From positions 1 through 52,169 of the forward strand of contig URMF01000020.1 of assembly GCA_900548855.1 (NCBI GenBank): a stretch of DNA of 52,169 nucleotides, in the 5' to 3' direction. Shown here piece by piece: positions 25,822 to 32,332 of this stretch; positions within the stretch are counted from its first letter, which is position 1; the number at the start of each line of letters is the position of its first letter. The stretch is from an uncultured Eubacteriales bacterium (lineage in GTDB: Bacteria; Bacillota; Clostridia; Lachnospirales; Lachnospiraceae). A program made the translations under genes and the position numbers. The notes under the pieces are model-generated. The model saw nothing but the letters and a program-made list of their open reading frames with translations. It had not been told where the DNA came from and made no database searches.

Positions 25822-26023
25822 GCCAGTGACCGATGCCTGGATACTTAGCGAACGAAGAGAGCTTAGTAGGAAGGTATGCAGAGCAGATGGAGCGAAGCGA
25901 AAACGAGGTGCAAGGCGAAGGCGGAGCCAGTGACTGATGCCTGGATACTTAGCGAATGAAGAGAGCTTAGTAGGAAGGTATGCAGAGTAGATGGAGCGAA
26001 GCGAAAACGAGGTGCAAGGCGAA
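25822..26023. repeat. Two tandem copies of a 104-bp repeat
   Basis: Unit 1 (25822-25925) and unit 2 (25926-26023) are nearly identical apart from a few C/T changes and a 6-bp deletion at the end of unit 2. Each holds ACTTAGCGA...GAGCTTAGT and GGAGCGAAGCGAAAACGAGG. The 307-bp gap between the Hsp70-like and TPR-like genes is filled by this block and the hairpin before it. The ACTTAGC..GCTTAGT framework is related to the repeats in the str operon. Confidence 0.8.
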
Positions 26024-26046
26024 GCCAGCAGATGAGAGGTAACAGA

Positions 26047-26880
26047 ATGGGCAGAATTATATTGTGTGAAACAACACCGGCAAAAACTTCATATATATTT
26101 CCCAATACGAAGATAGAAGTGTTTTCTTATGAAGAGCTCTGTTATTATGTCTATAATAATATTGCTCTGATTTCAGAGGAATACATAGGGATAGCCATGT
26201 TTAACTGGATTGAGGAGGAGCTGAAGCTTCCGGAACTGGCAGAACAACTTCGGGTAATAAAGGAAAAGGAAACCACGGATCTGACAGATTTGCTGACTAT
26301 GATTCTTACCTATAAGGAATATTATACGATTCCGGAGGTAAAGGAATTCATTTTCCGAATGGAGCGGATGAAGGGACTTACACCACCGCAGTTCCGAAAA
26401 ATGCAGGCAGACGGTTTTTTGCGCTATCACAAATATTTAAAGGCAGCAGCTATCTATGATGAGATATTAGACCAGTATCCGGATATGCAGAATGAGAAGC
26501 TGTTAGGGGCAATTTATCACAATAAGGCAGTGGCAATGGCGCATAATTTTGAGTTGAAGGCAGCAATGGATGCTTATTTAAAAGCTTATGAGCTTACAAG
26601 GGATTCCCGTTCGATTTATGGGTATCTGCTTTTGATGGCTGCTATGCGGGAACGCACGGATGTAGAGGTGTTTGCCAAATTCTATGGCGTGGAGGACATG
26701 CTTGATAAGATTTACAATGCCATTGAGGATGCTGAGGCAGATGTGACGGGTTCCCCTGTTTATCATCGGATGCAAAAGGCGATGTTTCACTATGAAAAGA
26801 ATAATCTGACAGATTTTAATAAGAGAATGGATACGGTGATTGAATATTTGAAATCAGAATTCAGGGAGCAGACGGTATAG
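26047..26880 (+). CDS. TPR-like helical protein of unknown function
   Basis: A 277-residue soluble protein. The middle has helix pairs of the tetratricopeptide kind: GFLRYHKYLKAAAIYDEIL, LLGAIYHNKAVAMAHNFE and AAMDAYLKAYELTRDSRS. TPR proteins are common Hsp70 partners, and the Hsp70-like gene lies just upstream. I start at ATG 26047 behind AGAGGT rather than at ATG 26032. A mobile element (copy G) is inserted exactly at its stop codon. Confidence 0.7.
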   Translation: MGRIILCETTPAKTSYIFPNTKIEVFSYEELCYYVYNNIALISEEYIGIAMFNWIEEELKLPELAEQLRVIKEKETTDLTDLLTMILTYKEYYTIPEVKEFIFRMERMKGLTPPQFRKMQADGFLRYHKYLKAAAIYDEILDQYPDMQNEKLLGAIYHNKAVAMAHNFELKAAMDAYLKAYELTRDSRSIYGYLLLMAAMRERTDVEVFAKFYGVEDMLDKIYNAIEDAEADVTGSPVYHRMQKAMFHYEKNNLTDFNKRMDTVIEYLKSEFREQTV

Positions 26881-26889
26881 AATATATAA

Positions 26890-27032
26890 TAGGTGTTTGC
26901 GAAACATATACTTTATGCTATGCGTATTGTGAATATACGACAACTTTGCTCGGCTAACGTTCCTAATGCTGTCGCAAAGTTGTGTATATTACACAAACGC
27001 ATATCCACTTAATTGAGTTTCGCAATTACCTA
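26890..27032. repeat. Inverted-repeat mobile element, copy G, with perfect 11-bp target duplication
   Basis: A 143-bp element with left end TAGGTGTTTGCGAAAC and right end GAGTTTCGCAATTACCTA. It is flanked by AGAATATATAA at 26879-26889 and 27033-27043, a perfect 11-bp duplication that starts inside the TAG stop of the TPR-like gene. The arms are long: TATGCGTATTGTGAATATAC on the left pairs imperfectly with GTATATTACACAAACGCATA on the right. It shares 24 identical bases with 6224-6247. Confidence 0.88.
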
Positions 27033-27065
27033 AGAATATATAATTGTGACAGGAGATTACAATAA

Positions 27066-28241
27066 ATGGGTTTGTTAAATACGGTAAAGGATATATTTAC
27101 AAAGACGGAGGTTACAGAGGAAACCTTTGAATATGAAAGCATTGAGGATTTTCTGGAAAAGCAGGCAAAGCAGCGGAATGGGGAAGAGGAGGATGATATT
27201 GCCTTCAAGTGCGACCAGATTGTGGATGCCACTTATCAGATGGAAGATTTGCGCGCAGAGTATGACATGGTAACTTCTTACTTTACAGATATCCAGACAA
27301 TTGAGGAATTGCCACAGAATATAAAACAGGAAATTATGGATATTGCACAGAAGATTGCATATTTAGAAAACGAAACATCGCAATTTTTGCATTCAGATGA
27401 CCGGATTAGTGATGAGAATTTCCGGATGATTCAGGGAATTGAGAATTTGACGGAGGTTTTCGGACAGCTTAAGGATTTGGAAGATATGGATATGAAAATT
27501 AAGAGGGATTTAAAAAATCTGGAGGCGGAAAAGAATTCCCAGGAATATCTGCAGGATTCCATTGAAGAACGTCAGGCAAAGATTCGTATGTTTCTGATTG
27601 GATTTGGAGCAGTTTCTGTCTTATTAGTGGTGACGCTGGCTGTTATAGGCATACTGGCAGATACAAATCTGGTAATTCCGATTCTCTTGATTTTGCTGGT
27701 GATAGCGGGAATGGCTGCCCTTAGTGTGATAACCTATCGCAATATGTCCTATGAATTTAAGATGTCCCAAATGCGGGAAAACCGTGCTATTAATTTGATG
27801 AATAAGGTAAAAATCAAGTATATTAATAATACCTCTACGCTGGATTATCTGTACAGCAAATATAATATTAAAAGCTTGCGGGAACTGGAATATCTCTACG
27901 ATCAATATTTAATTATGGTGGATGAGGTTAGACAATATCAGAAGACAGCAGGAGATTTACGGGAATTTTCGGACAGCTTATCAAAGCTTTTATTTGCCCA
28001 TGGTGTTAAGGACCCGGATATCTGGACAAAACAGTTTTTAGCACTTATTGACAACCGGGAGATGGTAGAGGTAAAGCATTCACTGAATGTCAGAAGACAG
28101 AAGCTAAGAGAGCAGATTGCTTATAACGAAGAGTTGAGATTATCGGGGCTTAAGGATATCCGGGAAATGTTGAAGGCAAATCCGGAATTGCGAGAACAGG
28201 TAAAGAGAGAACTGGAAATTTATCATATAAATATTCAGTAG
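27066..28241 (+). CDS. Membrane protein with two central helices and flanking coiled coils
   Basis: A 391-residue protein of unknown family. Residues about 50-175 are acidic and helical with coiled-coil character (MDMKIKRDLKNLEAEKNSQE). Two hydrophobic helices lie at about 176-196 and 202-222, joined by a very short turn, so both long ends face the same side, presumably the cytoplasm. The C-terminal 165 residues are again helical and charged. It is the last gene of the chaperone-like cluster and is the obvious candidate to tether it to the membrane. Start behind AGGAGA. Confidence 0.7.
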   Translation: MGLLNTVKDIFTKTEVTEETFEYESIEDFLEKQAKQRNGEEEDDIAFKCDQIVDATYQMEDLRAEYDMVTSYFTDIQTIEELPQNIKQEIMDIAQKIAYLENETSQFLHSDDRISDENFRMIQGIENLTEVFGQLKDLEDMDMKIKRDLKNLEAEKNSQEYLQDSIEERQAKIRMFLIGFGAVSVLLVVTLAVIGILADTNLVIPILLILLVIAGMAALSVITYRNMSYEFKMSQMRENRAINLMNKVKIKYINNTSTLDYLYSKYNIKSLRELEYLYDQYLIMVDEVRQYQKTAGDLREFSDSLSKLLFAHGVKDPDIWTKQFLALIDNREMVEVKHSLNVRRQKLREQIAYNEELRLSGLKDIREMLKANPELREQVKRELEIYHINIQ

Positions 28242-28251
28242 ATATAAGGAT

Positions 28252-28572
28252 TTATAAAATTTCAATCATTTTTATCAGTTTTTCCTTTTTCGTGTTATCA
28301 ATATTTTGTATTGCCCTTAGTATCTCATTATCTAATGCGAGAGATGAATTATCATACTGATTGGATAGTAGATAATCAATTGAGGTATGAAGAGAATTTG
28401 CAATAGATAGTAAAACATTAAGAGAAACCTTTGTATGGTTATTTTCTATATTGCTGATATGGGAAGTGTTACAGCCTACCATTTCTGCCAGGCTTTCCTG
28501 TGTAAATCCCTTGCTGATACGCATATCTTTAATTTTCAGTCCGAGTTTTGCATAATCAATCTCCTGCTGCAT
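28252..28572 (-). CDS. XRE-family transcriptional regulator
   Basis: A protein of 106 residues with an N-terminal helix-turn-helix: GLKIKDMRISKGFTQESLAE then CNTSHISNIENNHTKVSLNV, typical of Cro/C1-type DNA binding. The C-terminal part has DEILRAIQNIDNTKKEKLIK, probably for dimerisation. AAAGGAG suits ATG 28572; a TTG two codons earlier is possible. It converges with the membrane coiled-coil gene, only 10 bp apart. Targets unknown. Confidence 0.85.
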   Translation of the reverse strand: MQQEIDYAKLGLKIKDMRISKGFTQESLAEMVGCNTSHISNIENNHTKVSLNVLLSIANSLHTSIDYLLSNQYDNSSLALDNEILRAIQNIDNTKKEKLIKMIEIL

Positions 28573-28746
28573 CCCCAATAATCTCCTTTGCCTTGTCTGT
28601 GTAAATAATTTTATGTTCTGATTGTAATATTGACTTCTTTGTGATAAAATAATCTATAAAAGTTAAATATACTTATATAGACAAAATCATTGGCGGATTT
28701 TTAATATATTATTCTGTTGTAAGAAGAGAGGCGTAGGAGGAAAAAT

Positions 28747-29124
28747 ATGACACGGGAAGATATGATTCTTTTAATACAGGCAGAAAACCAGATACAGGAA
28801 ATAAACTGGTTATTTGAGATGATATGCGGGCTAGGTTATCAAAACGGTAAATTTATATATCTTGATAATGTTTATGAGGTGCTTAGGAACAATTCAAACA
28901 GTTATTATACAGAAGTATTGCCAGAAGAGGAAAGTGACGCTGTTTTATATGCTGTTATTGAGAACAGAGATATGACATTAGAGGAAAGGGCAGATTTATT
29001 ATTGAGTGGAGATTTGACAGAGGAGAGAAAAGAGGGACTAGTAGAAAAGAATAGATTTTATACATTGAAAGACCAGCTTAAAATTCTCCGTAATATGTAC
29101 TGTAAAAAGAAAAAATATATTTAG
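28747..29124 (+). CDS. Hypothetical acidic protein
   Basis: A 125-residue protein starting at ATG 28747 behind a good TAGGAGG. It is mostly helical and acidic, ending in a basic KKKKYI tail. It has no signal or membrane segment and no motif I recognise. It lies downstream of, and divergent from, the XRE regulator and may be its target. Confidence 0.6.
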   Translation: MTREDMILLIQAENQIQEINWLFEMICGLGYQNGKFIYLDNVYEVLRNNSNSYYTEVLPEEESDAVLYAVIENRDMTLEERADLLLSGDLTEERKEGLVEKNRFYTLKDQLKILRNMYCKKKKYI

Positions 29125-29200
29125 AATAAATAGCTTGATATTTTTCTTCCAATCTGCCAGACTGGAAATGGAAAGCATTGAGACCGAGTCGGTTCCGGTG

Positions 29201-29229
29201 TTGAAAGTATCTGATTTATCGAATATAAT
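29201..29229 (+). promoter_or_regulatory. Probable promoter of the 29287 gene
   Basis: TTGAAA (29201-29206) and TATAAT (29224-29229) with a 17-bp spacer, 57 bp before the start codon of the next gene. Confidence 0.6.
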
Positions 29230-29286
29230 ACTGAGCGGGCAGACAAAAAAGTTTTTCGGTTTTATTTTCAGAGGGAAGGAATACAT

Positions 29287-29628
29287 ATGGAGAATAAAAT
29301 TATTAAGATTGAAAATAAGGCTTCCTACGGAATCACCTGGTATGAGCATGGACAGGCATATTTTGGAAGTCACAGGGGAATGCGGTTCCGACTAGCAAGG
29401 AATCCGATGGAGGATGTAGCTTTGTTATCTCCGGATAAAAAGGGTAATGCGGTGTTTGAAGCAGTTGTGTGGCCGGAACCGTTTTGTTATGAAATGACGC
29501 CAGAAGAAAAAAAGACTACCAAATCCTTTCCCTTCAATATGGAAGGAAAGGAGCAAATGATAGCCTGGTTAAATGAACAATATGAAACAAGATATGAGGA
29601 ATGGGAGGCAGTCAGAGCAAAGCATTAG
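29287..29628 (+). CDS. Hypothetical protein
   Basis: A 113-residue protein with its own promoter and the ribosome site AGGGAAGGA. The sequence has alternating beta and helical character (YGITWYEHGQAYFGSHRG; MIAWLNEQYETRYEEWEAV). No recognised motif or signal peptide. Its end overlaps the 3 prime end of the convergent AraC-family gene by 17 bp. Confidence 0.65.
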   Translation: MENKIIKIENKASYGITWYEHGQAYFGSHRGMRFRLARNPMEDVALLSPDKKGNAVFEAVVWPEPFCYEMTPEEKKTTKSFPFNMEGKEQMIAWLNEQYETRYEEWEAVRAKH

Positions 29629-30550
29629 ACTGCTTCCGGTATTCCTTTGGGGTAATGCCGTTAATTTTGCGAAAGGTTTCTGTAAAATAGCTTGCGCCAT
29701 GGAAACCGCATTCCAAAGCAATTTCTGTTATACTCATATCCGTATGGTCTAACAGGTAAACGCCCTTTTGTATGCGGTAATTTTGCAGGTATTCAATAGG
29801 AGACTGCCGCAGGGCATCGCGGAACAGACGGCAGCATTTGGACTGGCACATCATACCGGATTCTGCCACGTCATTTAGTGTGATTTTTTCCTGATAATTT
29901 TCCTGAATGTAGGAAATCATGGTTTTTAGTGGATTCATGGGGTCAGTATCTGACAAATCGTATCCATTTTTTGCGATGGTATTTTCAAATAATATACTCC
30001 ACATTTCAAAAAATCGGCTTTGGGACATTAGTTCAAAGCAAGGTTTTTTCTCGATAACAGAATAAAAGATGTCAATAATAATATCAATAACGGACTGGTG
30101 CCAGCTTTCACTGTGATTTAAGAAAAATACATCGCTGTTGGTGTCAAAAAGAAGTGGGTTGATATATATTTTTTCCATTTTACTGTTAAAACGCAATGTA
30201 TCCGGGTGGAGCAGTAAAACGGCATAGTGGCTGTTGTCTGCCTCATCCGGCAGAAAGCTTCTGCCATTTTCCGGAAGAGCTTCCTCCACCGGGTTGCAGA
30301 GATGAAGGCGATTTGTGTTGACAATGATGCCATCGCCCTCCTGTAATGTGTAAGCTTCATTATTTACATGATAGCTGAGCTTTCCCTCCAACATAACGAT
30401 GCACTCCAGCTGGGGATGCCAGTGGCAGGGTGTAACACCGTTTGGCCAATCAGAAAGATATGCATGCGCCGCCTTGATTGGCGTGGTAGGAGCGTTATAT
30501 TCAATTGTCTCATATAGATTTTCGCTGATGTGCATAATTCCTTTTTTCAT
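29612..30550 (-). CDS. AraC-family transcriptional regulator with cupin sensor domain
   Basis: A 312-residue regulator. The N-terminal half has the cupin pattern GVTPCHWHPQLECIVMLEGK and GDGIIVNTNRLH, likely to bind a sugar or other small ligand. The C-terminal 100 residues are the double helix-turn-helix: ITLNDVAESGMMCQSKCCRL and MSITEIALECGFHGASYFTE, then FRKINGITPKEYRKQ. AAGGAGAGG precedes the start. Copy H of the mobile element lies directly upstream of its ribosome site, so the transcript probably begins within or beyond it. Confidence 0.9.
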   Translation of the reverse strand: MKKGIMHISENLYETIEYNAPTTPIKAAHAYLSDWPNGVTPCHWHPQLECIVMLEGKLSYHVNNEAYTLQEGDGIIVNTNRLHLCNPVEEALPENGRSFLPDEADNSHYAVLLLHPDTLRFNSKMEKIYINPLLFDTNSDVFFLNHSESWHQSVIDIIIDIFYSVIEKKPCFELMSQSRFFEMWSILFENTIAKNGYDLSDTDPMNPLKTMISYIQENYQEKITLNDVAESGMMCQSKCCRLFRDALRQSPIEYLQNYRIQKGVYLLDHTDMSITEIALECGFHGASYFTETFRKINGITPKEYRKQSNALL

Positions 30551-30579
30551 GAGAGCCTCTCCTTATTATATTTATTACT

Positions 30580-30669
30580 TAAGCAATTGCGAAACTCCCT
30601 ATTTTCAAAAACATAGTTGTTTATTTTACACAACGTGCGGTTTCGAAAGCATAGTTTCGCAAACGTCTG
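30580..30669. repeat. Inverted-repeat mobile element, copy H (about 90 bp)
   Basis: The left end TAAGCAATTGCGAAACTC is exactly the reverse complement of the right end of copy E. The right end AGTTTCGCAAACGTCTG is close to that of copy C. TTTATTACT occurs at 30571-30579 and 30673-30681, consistent with a decayed target duplication. It is placed in the 5 prime region of the AraC-family gene. Confidence 0.78.
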
Positions 30670-30817
30670 ATTTTTATTACTAAATTTTATATGGAATACA
30701 GGATTGTTATATTATTATACTTAAAACTGATAGAAAATACAAGTACAATGCAGTATTCTTAAAGCGTAAATAAATCCCCCCTTCCCTTTTAGAAGGATTT
30801 ATACTTCCCCTTTTTGT

Positions 30818-30850
30818 AACCCCGGGCAGCTTGAATGTCCGGGGTTTTCC
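30818..30850 (+). terminator. Terminator-like hairpin upstream of the RNase H gene
   Basis: AACCCCGG (30818-30825) and CCGGGGTT (30839-30846) are followed by TTCC. The 385-bp gap between the AraC-family gene and the RNase H gene also holds mobile copy H. The hairpin faces the RNase H gene, so it could be a leader attenuator or isolate the gene from upstream transcription. Confidence 0.5.
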
Positions 30851-30935
30851 CTGTTTTCAAGTAGATATTTATTTACAAATTCCGTATTTATTGCTAAACT
30901 TACAATATTATAAGAGGATGGATTTGGTGAGAAGT

Positions 30936-31583
30936 ATGGCAAAAAAATATTATGCAGTGGCAAAGGGAAAAACACCGGGAATCTATTTTACATGGGAGGA
31001 CTGCAAGGCACAGGTAGAACATTTTCCGGGCCCTGTATATAAGGGGTTTTCAAATCTGGCAGATGCAGAGGAATTTATAAAAGCTGCGGGTGCTAAACAG
31101 GCTGGGAAGAGTGCAGAGACTGTTAAAGTGGTGGAAGAACAGCCTGTTAGTACAGATGTGCATCTGGTTGCATATGTGGACGGAAGCTATGACCACAGCC
31201 AGCTTCGCTATGCATATGGCTGTGCTTTGGTACTGCCGGATGAGGTTGTCACTTTGAAAGGAAGCGGAGCAGAAGAGGACTATGTGGCTATGCGGAATGT
31301 GGCGGGGGAAATCCTCGGAAGCGAACAGGCAGTCCTCTGGGCACTGGAGCATGGTTATCAGGCGGTTACCATTTATTATGATTATGAGGGAATTGAGAAG
31401 TGGGCAGATGGAATCTGGCGGGCAAATAAACCGGGAACCCAGCGCTATAAGGCTTTTATCGCGGAAAAAAGAGAAAAAATCGCAATTTCTTTTCAAAAGG
31501 TGGCAGCCCATACGGGAGTAGAGTATAATGAACTGGCAGACCAGCTGGCAAAGGAAGCCCTGGGGATAGAAAAGGAGAAATAA
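30936..31583 (+). CDS. Ribonuclease H with N-terminal hybrid-binding domain
   Basis: A 215-residue protein. The first 45 residues (KYYAVAKGKTPGIYFTWEDC to GFSNLADAEEFI) are the RNase H1 RNA:DNA hybrid-binding (caulimovirus viroplasmin-like) domain. The rest is the RNase HI fold with catalytic acids in AYVDGSYD, NVAGEILGSEQAV, IYYDYEGIEKW and YNELADQLAKEAL. It removes RNA from RNA:DNA hybrids. ATG 30936 is chosen because the hybrid-binding domain begins there and GGTGA precedes it; in-frame starts at 30918 and 30927 remain possible. deoC follows directly. Confidence 0.85.
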   Translation: MAKKYYAVAKGKTPGIYFTWEDCKAQVEHFPGPVYKGFSNLADAEEFIKAAGAKQAGKSAETVKVVEEQPVSTDVHLVAYVDGSYDHSQLRYAYGCALVLPDEVVTLKGSGAEEDYVAMRNVAGEILGSEQAVLWALEHGYQAVTIYYDYEGIEKWADGIWRANKPGTQRYKAFIAEKREKIAISFQKVAAHTGVEYNELADQLAKEALGIEKEK

Positions 31584-32309
31584 ATGGAATTTAACAAATA
31601 TTTTGACCACACAATTTTAAAGGCAGATGCCAGTGAGGAGGATGTGAACCGAATCTGCAAAGAGGCAGTACAGTATAATTTTGCATCGGTTTGTGTCAAC
31701 AGTGGAAGAACGAAGCAGGTTTCTAATCTTTTACTGGATACAGATATCGAAGTCTGTACAGTGATTGGATTTCCTTTGGGCGCAATGAGCACCATGGCTA
31801 AAAAGCTGGAGACATTAACAGCTATTGAGGATGGAGCAACAGAAATTGATATGGTAATCAATATTGGTGCAGTAAAGGATAGCGACTGGGATTTTGTGAG
31901 AAAAGATATAGAAGAGGTAAAGGAAGTCTGCAGGAATAATACTATGGGAAGAGATGTGTTATTAAAGGTGATTATTGAAACATGTCTCCTGACAGAGGAT
32001 GAAAAGGTAAAAGTGTGTGAAATTGCTGTGGAGGCAGGTGCGGATTTTGTCAAGACATCCACAGGCTTTAGTACCGGAGGTGCCATAACGGAAGATGTGG
32101 CATTGATGCGTAAGACGGTGGATGCTAAAACCGCCGCTCTGGAAAAGGAAACCGGCGTAACCCATAAGCGAGTAGGAGTAAAGGCATCCGGAGGAATCCG
32201 GGATACTGCTGCCTCCAGGGCGATGATTGCGGCAGGAGCGGACAGACTGGGCACATCTGCCACGGTGGCTATTGTTGCTGGAGAAAACGGTATGGATATA
32301 AATGACTAA
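31584..32309 (+). CDS. deoC: Deoxyribose-phosphate aldolase, DeoC
   Basis: DeoC cleaves 2-deoxyribose-5-phosphate to glyceraldehyde-3-phosphate and acetaldehyde in deoxynucleoside breakdown. The 241-residue protein has FDHTILKADAS at the start, IGFPLGAM, EIDMVINIGAVKD and the Schiff-base lysine in DFVKTSTGFSTGGA, then KASGGIRD. Its ATG touches the stop of the RNase H gene, and AAGGAG lies inside that gene, so the two are co-translated. Confidence 0.95.
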   Translation: MEFNKYFDHTILKADASEEDVNRICKEAVQYNFASVCVNSGRTKQVSNLLLDTDIEVCTVIGFPLGAMSTMAKKLETLTAIEDGATEIDMVINIGAVKDSDWDFVRKDIEEVKEVCRNNTMGRDVLLKVIIETCLLTEDEKVKVCEIAVEAGADFVKTSTGFSTGGAITEDVALMRKTVDAKTAALEKETGVTHKRVGVKASGGIRDTAASRAMIAAGADRLGTSATVAIVAGENGMDIND

Positions 32310-32332
32310 ATGTAAGAGGGAGGAATGTGAGG

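Noticed and set aside
25736..25933. 65-residue frame over the hairpin and tandem repeats
   Set aside because: It lies in repeat DNA; the translation is low-complexity and rich in Arg, without a ribosome site.
25822..26023. CRISPR array
   Set aside because: Only two long, almost identical direct units without variable spacers, and no cas genes.
29135..29395. 86-residue frame upstream of and overlapping the 29287 gene
   Set aside because: TTG start without a ribosome site, crosses a good promoter and overlaps the better-supported gene.
31493..32263. 256-residue antisense frame over deoC
   Set aside because: Shadow frame caused by deoC codon pattern; Ser/Thr/Ala-rich with no family motifs.
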